The notes under the pieces were generated by a model. It was not told where the DNA came from. It saw only the letters and a program-made list of their open reading frames with translations, and did no database searches. A DNA stretch of 13,342 nt from Muribaculaceae bacterium. GTDB lineage: Bacteria > Bacteroidota > Bacteroidia > Bacteroidales > Muribaculaceae. Positions 7,639 through 13,342 of this stretch are shown piece by piece. Position numbers and translations under genes: made by a program. Every line of letters starts with the position of its first letter. Position 1 is the stretch's first letter. The stretch covers positions 1 to 13,342 of the forward strand of contig JAKSMA010000036.1 of the NCBI GenBank assembly GCA_024400895.1, written 5' to 3'.

Positions 7639-10600
7639 TTATTTTGCTTCTACTGTGATTTGAGCACCATCGGAATGGGCTGAAAGCTGTGGCGCGTATT
7701 GGCATTGTGCTGTGGCGATGCCTGCGCTGAAGGTGCCTTCTGCGGTGACATATACATCGTAGCTGACGATGTGTGTGCCCTTGTTCAAGCTGGTGAAGAA
7801 CAGGTTGGTTTGAGCGTCCTTTGTTTCTTGGAAGAAGTAACTTCTGTCCATGTACTTGTACCCAGAAATCTGGTCTTTTGGCTCGAAGCAAGCACCGCGC
7901 TGGTCGGTTACGGTCACGAAGTCGAGGTCTTTGTTGTTCTTGATGACTACGCGCACCTGAACTTTGTCGCCCACCTTGAAGTTGTGGTCGGTTGCAGGGG
8001 TGAGTTTGCCGTCGGCACCATAAACATGATACTCCTTGCGGATGCTCATTTCGGTGATGTCCTTTGCCTCAACCGAAGTCATAGGAGCCTTGTATTGGCA
8101 ATATACAGCACCCCATGCAGGACTTGCACCTGTGCGGTCGATTTTCAGCGTTGCACCACTCTTGGCAGTGATGGTCTTGCGGCTATAGCCCACATATTCG
8201 TCGATGTGGCTAAATGTCACTTCTTCGCCATCGATAGTGATGCTTGGCTTCGCACTGCGGTCGAGCCATTGGCTGCCGGTGGAGAGGATTGCATAGATGG
8301 CATCGGCTGCAAGGCTTGAACTGCCCCAATCGTTGGATTGCTTCATCAGCAGAATCCATTTGCGAATTTGGTCAATTTCATCTTTCTGTGCCCCCACTTC
8401 ATACATGGCTTCCAGAATGGTGGATGTTACAGCCACTTTGTCGAAGTAGCGCCAACCCATGTCAAGGTTGTCCCAATACATGCCCAGCTCAGGCTTGGTG
8501 ATGGCGAACTGGCGGAGCGATTCCACGATGCGCTGTGCATCTTTCTTGTAGCCACCACGGTTGAGCGCCATTGCGTAGGAGGCCTTTTCGCCCATTGGCA
8601 TTCCCTTCCAGTCTTTAGTCATGGCTGAGAGCGCCTTCTTCATCATCTGGGCATTGGCTTTTGGCATCGTTACACCGGGGAAGAGCGAACGGTTGTAGAC
8701 GTATGAACTGAAACCACTATAGTTCTTCTTGTTGATTTTCAGTTGCTTGTTCCATCGGTCGAGCATCATCTTGTCGTAGAATACGAGAGCTTTCTTGGCG
8801 ATGTCGTTGATTTCCTTGTCGTCCTTCAGATAGCCTAAATGCTGCAACTCGCCAATCATCTCAAGCACCGTTTCGGTGGTCCACAAATTGCTTTCGCAAC
8901 CAGGGTATTCAAACCATGGGAAGCCGCCGTCGCTGTGTTGCAATCGTTTCAAAGCGTCCACAATTTTCTTGTGTTCTGCCGCCATCTTCTTTTCGTCGAA
9001 AAGTTCGATGAGTTTCGACATTCTCAGTGACTGGCGGTCGGCCTCGTTGATCCATGGAGAAGCCATCAAGTCGCCAATCTTCAAATCCTGGTTCTTGGCC
9101 AGCATCGATACGAGTGTGCTGTCCTGTCCGTCGGTCATCCATTGTTGGATGGCAGGCTTGATAAGTGGATTCGACTTTGCCACACCTTGTGCCAGCACCT
9201 CTGCAAACAGATTGTGGGCGAGGCTGGTGGCGATGTGGTAGTTTGGATTGTAGATGGTAGGCAATGCAGTTACGCAATACCAAACAGGATTGTCGCAATA
9301 CTCAAGTGTCACGCGACTTTCCATGGGGAACTGAGGCATGGTCACTTCGAAGTGAGGCACTGCAGCGTCGACGAAGAATGGCGCGGTTTCGATGACAGGA
9401 GCAATGTCGGTCAGCACAGGAATCATCACTTGTTCGCCGTCGCCAAACGATTCATTGGCAGCCTTCACACGGAAGCCTACGAATGGAATGGTGTCGGGCA
9501 CATTGAAGTCAATGCCAATCACTTCGGTGCCCTTTGCAGCAAGTTTGCCGCTGAAGTTTTTGGTCTGTATCACCTCTTGGGTGCGAGGGTTGAAGATTTC
9601 AATCACTGAAGTGAAAGAGGCTGCTTCTTCTGTAGCGTTCATCACATTGGCTTTAAGGGTGGCCTTGTCGCCTTGACGAACGAAACGTGGCAGACTCGAT
9701 TTCACCATAATAGGCTTCTGGGTGAGCACCTCTTTGGTGATGGTGCTGGTGAGCATGTTGCTGGTGTAGCCAATGGCCTGCATTATCCAGGTGGTGTTGA
9801 ACTCTGGTGCTTCAAATTCCACCACGAGGTTGCCGCCAGTGTCGGTTGTGAGCATGGGCTTCCAGAGGGCTGTTTTCACATCTGCCTCGCGGAGTTTGAT
9901 GTCATCGAGTTTCTTTTTCACTTCCTCTTCTGGTGCTTCGGCGCTATTGTCGGCTACCTCAACTTCGTTCAAAACCATGGCTTTTTCTTCCACCATAGCC
10001 TTTGGCGCAGCCATCGCTCTCATCACGGGTGCTCCGCCCATTGCTAAATCCATATTGGCATAGAGCATGTGGTGGGGGAAGAAGTTCTGGTCGTAGAGAT
10101 ACAGTTCCGGCAATTCCAGTGTGAAATCTTCTCCTTTCGCCTTGTTTCTGTGGCTGAGGTCGAAATAGGTGAGATAGCCCAACGATTGGCCGTAGAGCGA
10201 GTAGCGTGTCTTCGACTGATAGCGTGCTGACAGATACCACTTGTTGCTACTGATGCTTTCAAGCGCCTTGTCGTACATTTCCAGCATCATCGCGCCCTGA
10301 ATCGGACGGCCGTTTTTGTCAACGAATTGCATGGTCCATTTTTCGTGTTCGCCGGGCACGAGCTTGTCGCGGAACGCATTCAGCTTGATGTGCAATTTCT
10401 GCTCGTTGATTGACGAGATGAAGAGGTGGGTCACGTTTGTCTTCTTTTCTTTATACACATTGTAGAACTCAATTTCTATGTCTTCGTCGGGCGCCGATGG
10501 AATCGGGAATGTGAAATCGTGCAAGCCGCTCTTGTAGTGAATCCATCCCTGTTTCACGATGCCAGTGCGGCAAGTTGCCACATAATAGATGTGCGATTCC

Positions 10601-13113
10601 GGAGCCGAAACGCCGATGGTGGCATGTGCCACATTCTTGTCATCGACGCGGTATGATTCATTTGGAATCCACAGCGCGCAATCTTTAACGGGGGCGGTGG
10701 TGTCGGTGTTGCGGTAGATGACCACATGAGCTTCTGCTTCAATTTCTGGTTCGTCGGCCACTTGAACCACAATGTTATATTCGCCTGAGGGCACATCGCA
10801 GAAGTCGGCTTCCGGGTTGTCGGTCGTAAACGAGCTTGCCTTCACTGCATGGCCCGTTCCGTCTTCCAACGTGTAGGTGCACACGAGGCTCTTGTCGTTG
10901 TCGTCTGTGGAGTTGAAAACCACGGGGAGTTTCGCCTTTTTGCTGTTTTCGTGGGTGAAGTTGCTGATTTCGATACTTCTGTTGCGGCCAACCACAAACG
11001 AGTGGTAGGCTTCGCGTGTCTCGCCTGCAGAAGTGGTCACCTTCGCATTCACGGTGTAACTGTGCCAATTCCAAGAATATTTACTGTCGCTGTCGCCGAA
11101 CAGTTCTGCTGGGTATTCAATGCTGAAGCGGCCATCGGCATCGGTGGTGACGGTGGTGTCGTTCAGCGTTTTGCCGTTGCGGTCTTGATAGCGCCAATAC
11201 CAGCTCCATTCTTGCTTCGAGAGCAGGAGGCGCACTTCGGTGTTGGCTATTGGCATGCCTGAATATGTGGTAGCTACCCCTGAAATCTTCACGGGCTGTT
11301 TGCTTACGAAATTGTGCTTTGCATCGGGAAATTCCACTGCGAAGGTGGGTGTCTTGTATTCGCTTACGTCGATGTAGTTGTAGGCGCTGAAACCTTCGCC
11401 ATTGCACCTGATGCGCCATTGGCCATTCATGCGGTCGGTAGGTATGCTCAACTGGCATTCGATGCGGCCGTAGGCGTCGGATTGAAGGTTGAGTTTCTTC
11501 ACCACCTTATAGTTGGCATCAGTTAATTCCACACTCACTTTCACGCCCGATGCCACGGTGCGCGATTCTACTCCCGCGCGATAGAGTACACCCGCCAACT
11601 TGATGGTTTCGCCGGGGCGATAGATGCCGAGGTCGGTGTAGAGCTTGATGTAGTTGTTTGCGTGGTCGCGGTCGTTGTCGTATCGTGATTGACGTACCGA
11701 CACCTCCGGACCAAATATGTCGGTGCCTTTGCTCAAATTCACTTTCACGCTATTAACTTCTGTTGGGAATTGGAAGGAGCCATCGGCCAGTGTGGTGCCA
11801 TTGATGCCGTCTCCTTTCACACTCACACCACTGATTGGTGCACCGCTTGTGCGGTCCACTGCCACGATTTTTGTGTCGGCATTTTCACTTTCCATCACAA
11901 ATGAAGTGATGTCGTATATGGTCAGAATGTCTTCGGTTTCGGCTCCCGACACGATGGTGCGGCTGCCATTGTTGTATTCTGCCGTCAAGATATATTTTCC
12001 GTGTGGGAGTGGCTGAAGTTTCAGTTCTTTATACTCTTTGAAAAAGAACGGGATAGCCTTGTCGATGTGCAGGTCGTGGGTGGCTACAAGTTTGCACTTC
12101 TCGGTGTCGATTCTGTCTTTCTTTTCTTTTTTGAGTGTGTTCAGATAGCTTTCTTCCACCTTGTAAACTTTGATTTTCAAATCGTTCACATTGTTCACAT
12201 TGTAATTCACCTTGATGGAATCGCGGGAATTGTGCGAATACATGTAACTTACCGACACTTCCTTTTTCTCGATGTCGCACACCTTGGCGCTGATGTCGTA
12301 GGAATACAAGCCCTTAGGGTGTCGGTTCAGGTAGTCCTGGAATGCCTTATAGCTGTTGGCATCGTTGCTGAGTCGTGTCAGCAGCATGCCCGAATGCTCG
12401 TTGTCGCAATATTTCTCGTAGAGCTGGAGCTTTTCCTTGCTGTCGAGCGAGTTCACTTTGGCATAGAGATATGCGGGAATATTGCCCGATTGGAGCAGAT
12501 ATTCCGTTTGTTTCTCTATTTCTGTGCCAGTGGTAGAGAGTTCTTCTTTCTCTCTCAACAGAAAATCGTAGAGCGTGGGGCAGTAGAGCGCACCCAAATC
12601 ATTGAAAGTGATGATGTCGCTGTAGTTGGTGATGGGGCATTTGCGCAGTGCATCCTTGTCGGCCACTGCATCGCTAATGAGTTCTGCAATTTTAACCTTG
12701 AAGTCGTCGCGTCCCCATTCCGAGATGTCGGCAGGGCGAGGGCCTTCGGCGATGTCGCGGAAAGGAGCCTCGTGGAGGAGAGGCTCTAACATTTTTGCCT
12801 CAAGGCAAAGCAGGAGCGCCTTGAAGTCGGGGCGTTGTTCTTTCTTGAGCACCGATTCAATCTTGTTGATTACGGCGGGGAAATTCTCGGCAGAAATACT
12901 ACATTCCGCAATGCCGTAGCGCACGAGAGCGTCGATCATCTGTTGCCCATTGTTAGCTTTCAGTGCCGCGGACAAATCGGATGTTGCTTTCGCTGATACA
13001 TCTTTGGGGAAATCAAAATCAGGTTTCACCACATTGTGTTTTGCAAATAGATTTAATGGTAAAAATGCCATAATAAATATGATAATTAAACTGGAAAAAT
13101 GTAATCGTTTCAT
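7639..13113 (-). CDS. Secreted alpha-2-macroglobulin family protein lacking the thioester
   Basis: Bacterial alpha-2-macroglobulins are large periplasmic or surface proteins thought to trap proteases. This one has 1824 residues (E. coli YfhM about 1650). Residues 1-24 form a signal peptide ending LNLFA with no lipobox Cys, so it is not a lipoprotein, unlike YfhM. A helical N-terminal part (about 40-280) leads to a series of macroglobulin beta domains: a carboxypeptidase-regulatory-like TSGAPISGVSV stretch near 410-440, the MG2 signature LYTDLGIYRPGET (491-503), and a bait-region domain from about 920. A Met/Ala- then Glu/Lys-rich, probably disordered segment lies at about 1018-1075. The core A2M domain follows (TDTGGNLVVEFEAP, near 1086), then an alpha-helical thioester-like domain (about 1270-1640) and a C-terminal beta domain. 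Where CxEQ is expected, the chain reads NPNYHIATS (about 1289-1297), so there is no covalent trap. No pbpC partner is in the window. The start is ATG about 60 bases from a promoter. Confidence 0.93.
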   Translation of the reverse strand: MKRLHFSSLIIIFIMAFLPLNLFAKHNVVKPDFDFPKDVSAKATSDLSAALKANNGQQMIDALVRYGIAECSISAENFPAVINKIESVLKKEQRPDFKALLLCLEAKMLEPLLHEAPFRDIAEGPRPADISEWGRDDFKVKIAELISDAVADKDALRKCPITNYSDIITFNDLGALYCPTLYDFLLREKEELSTTGTEIEKQTEYLLQSGNIPAYLYAKVNSLDSKEKLQLYEKYCDNEHSGMLLTRLSNDANSYKAFQDYLNRHPKGLYSYDISAKVCDIEKKEVSVSYMYSHNSRDSIKVNYNVNNVNDLKIKVYKVEESYLNTLKKEKKDRIDTEKCKLVATHDLHIDKAIPFFFKEYKELKLQPLPHGKYILTAEYNNGSRTIVSGAETEDILTIYDITSFVMESENADTKIVAVDRTSGAPISGVSVKGDGINGTTLADGSFQFPTEVNSVKVNLSKGTDIFGPEVSVRQSRYDNDRDHANNYIKLYTDLGIYRPGETIKLAGVLYRAGVESRTVASGVKVSVELTDANYKVVKKLNLQSDAYGRIECQLSIPTDRMNGQWRIRCNGEGFSAYNYIDVSEYKTPTFAVEFPDAKHNFVSKQPVKISGVATTYSGMPIANTEVRLLLSKQEWSWYWRYQDRNGKTLNDTTVTTDADGRFSIEYPAELFGDSDSKYSWNWHSYTVNAKVTTSAGETREAYHSFVVGRNRSIEISNFTHENSKKAKLPVVFNSTDDNDKSLVCTYTLEDGTGHAVKASSFTTDNPEADFCDVPSGEYNIVVQVADEPEIEAEAHVVIYRNTDTTAPVKDCALWIPNESYRVDDKNVAHATIGVSAPESHIYYVATCRTGIVKQGWIHYKSGLHDFTFPIPSAPDEDIEIEFYNVYKEKKTNVTHLFISSINEQKLHIKLNAFRDKLVPGEHEKWTMQFVDKNGRPIQGAMMLEMYDKALESISSNKWYLSARYQSKTRYSLYGQSLGYLTYFDLSHRNKAKGEDFTLELPELYLYDQNFFPHHMLYANMDLAMGGAPVMRAMAAPKAMVEEKAMVLNEVEVADNSAEAPEEEVKKKLDDIKLREADVKTALWKPMLTTDTGGNLVVEFEAPEFNTTWIMQAIGYTSNMLTSTITKEVLTQKPIMVKSSLPRFVRQGDKATLKANVMNATEEAASFTSVIEIFNPRTQEVIQTKNFSGKLAAKGTEVIGIDFNVPDTIPFVGFRVKAANESFGDGEQVMIPVLTDIAPVIETAPFFVDAAVPHFEVTMPQFPMESRVTLEYCDNPVWYCVTALPTIYNPNYHIATSLAHNLFAEVLAQGVAKSNPLIKPAIQQWMTDGQDSTLVSMLAKNQDLKIGDLMASPWINEADRQSLRMSKLIELFDEKKMAAEHKKIVDALKRLQHSDGGFPWFEYPGCESNLWTTETVLEMIGELQHLGYLKDDKEINDIAKKALVFYDKMMLDRWNKQLKINKKNYSGFSSYVYNRSLFPGVTMPKANAQMMKKALSAMTKDWKGMPMGEKASYAMALNRGGYKKDAQRIVESLRQFAITKPELGMYWDNLDMGWRYFDKVAVTSTILEAMYEVGAQKDEIDQIRKWILLMKQSNDWGSSSLAADAIYAILSTGSQWLDRSAKPSITIDGEEVTFSHIDEYVGYSRKTITAKSGATLKIDRTGASPAWGAVYCQYKAPMTSVEAKDITEMSIRKEYHVYGADGKLTPATDHNFKVGDKVQVRVVIKNNKDLDFVTVTDQRGACFEPKDQISGYKYMDRSYFFQETKDAQTNLFFTSLNKGTHIVSYDVYVTAEGTFSAGIATAQCQYAPQLSAHSDGAQITVEAK

Positions 13114-13179
13114 AAGGCAATATATTGATTTTAATTTCTCTCTTGCGAGGACAGATTTATACAGATGTTACTAAAAATG

Positions 13180-13210
13180 CAAATTTAATGATAACTTTCT
13201 AAAAATCAAA
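13180..13210 (-). promoter_or_regulatory. Bacteroidota-type promoter for the macroglobulin gene
   Basis: On the minus strand TTTG (13210-13207) is separated by 19 bases from TAAATTTG (13187-13180), a full match to TTTG-N19/21-TAnnTTTG. The start site should lie near 13174, giving an untranslated leader of about 60 bases before the ATG at 13113. The leader is AT-rich, with no Shine-Dalgarno sequence. Confidence 0.75.
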
Positions 13211-13272
13211 CTTTGCGCATGCAAAAAACTGGCTCAGTAATCAAATAGATGGGAAGAATCACAAAAACCACG

Positions 13273-13291
13273 AAAAACCCCTCGCGTAGGG
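13273..13291 (-). terminator. Possible intrinsic terminator of a gene beyond the right edge
   Basis: Read on the minus strand, CCCT-ACGCG-AGGG is followed by GTTTTTC, that is, a short GC-rich stem and a five-T run. It sits upstream of the macroglobulin promoter, where the previous minus-strand gene would end. The stem is only 4 bp, so this is tentative. Confidence 0.35.
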
Positions 13292-13293
13292 TG

Positions 13294-13307
13294 GGTGCTG
13301 AAGCACC
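13294..13307. repeat. 14-bp perfect palindrome near the right edge
   Basis: GGTGCTGAAGCACC is a perfect inverted repeat about a GA centre and would fold as a 5-bp stem with a four-base loop. Together with the adjacent hairpin it fills the region between the macroglobulin promoter and the window edge, in which I see no gene. It may belong to a terminator or to a REP-like intergenic element. Confidence 0.35.
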
Positions 13308-13342
13308 TGGCGGTATGAGCGCATGATTTTCCTTGTGAGCAA

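Noticed and set aside
12001..12789. 262-codon plus-strand open frame inside the macroglobulin gene
   Set aside because: It lies wholly antisense to a well-supported gene, shows no recognisable motif and has no promoter-like element in front of it.

Overview
The window looks like Bacteroidota chromosome, most likely order Bacteroidales (Prevotella/Bacteroides-like). This rests on the protein types (Bacteroidetes-style Gmd and Fcl, a very large thioester-less alpha-2-macroglobulin), near-absence of Shine-Dalgarno sequences, and two excellent matches to the Bacteroidota promoter consensus TTTG-N19/20-TAnnTTTG. The content is mainly ordinary housekeeping and envelope genes. I see no CRISPR array, tRNA, rRNA, insertion sequence or phage gene.

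Layout, left to right. Positions 1-155 hold no gene, only small palindromes. From 156 to 5755, all on the minus strand and tightly packed, lies one apparent transcription unit in the order gmd, fcl, clpS, clpA, aat. Gmd and Fcl convert GDP-mannose to GDP-L-fucose. ClpS, ClpA and Aat form the bacterial N-degron (N-end rule) pathway: Aat adds Leu/Phe to N-termini, ClpS recognises the residue, and ClpA unfolds the substrate for ClpP, which is not encoded here. A strong promoter precedes gmd. Next come a minus-strand acyltransferase-3 membrane protein and, divergent from it, a plus-strand Nudix hydrolase. The right 5.5 kb is one minus-strand gene for a secreted 1824-residue alpha-2-macroglobulin-like protein with its own promoter. 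A terminator-like hairpin and a second palindrome fill the last 230 bases.

Two genes are broken as read. clpA has a +1 reading-frame break between its two AAA+ modules, inside a purine-only tract, and the acyltransferase has an in-frame TAG after codon 64. Both are otherwise complete and well conserved, so each is either a very recent mutation or a sequence error. If the clpA break is real, the N-degron pathway keeps its transferase and adaptor but lacks an intact unfoldase.

The points most worth a second look are the clpA break, the joining of nucleotide-sugar and N-degron genes under one promoter, the acyltransferase nonsense codon, and the thioester-less macroglobulin with a Met/Ala/Glu-rich bait-like segment. 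I did not find a convincing new biological system.
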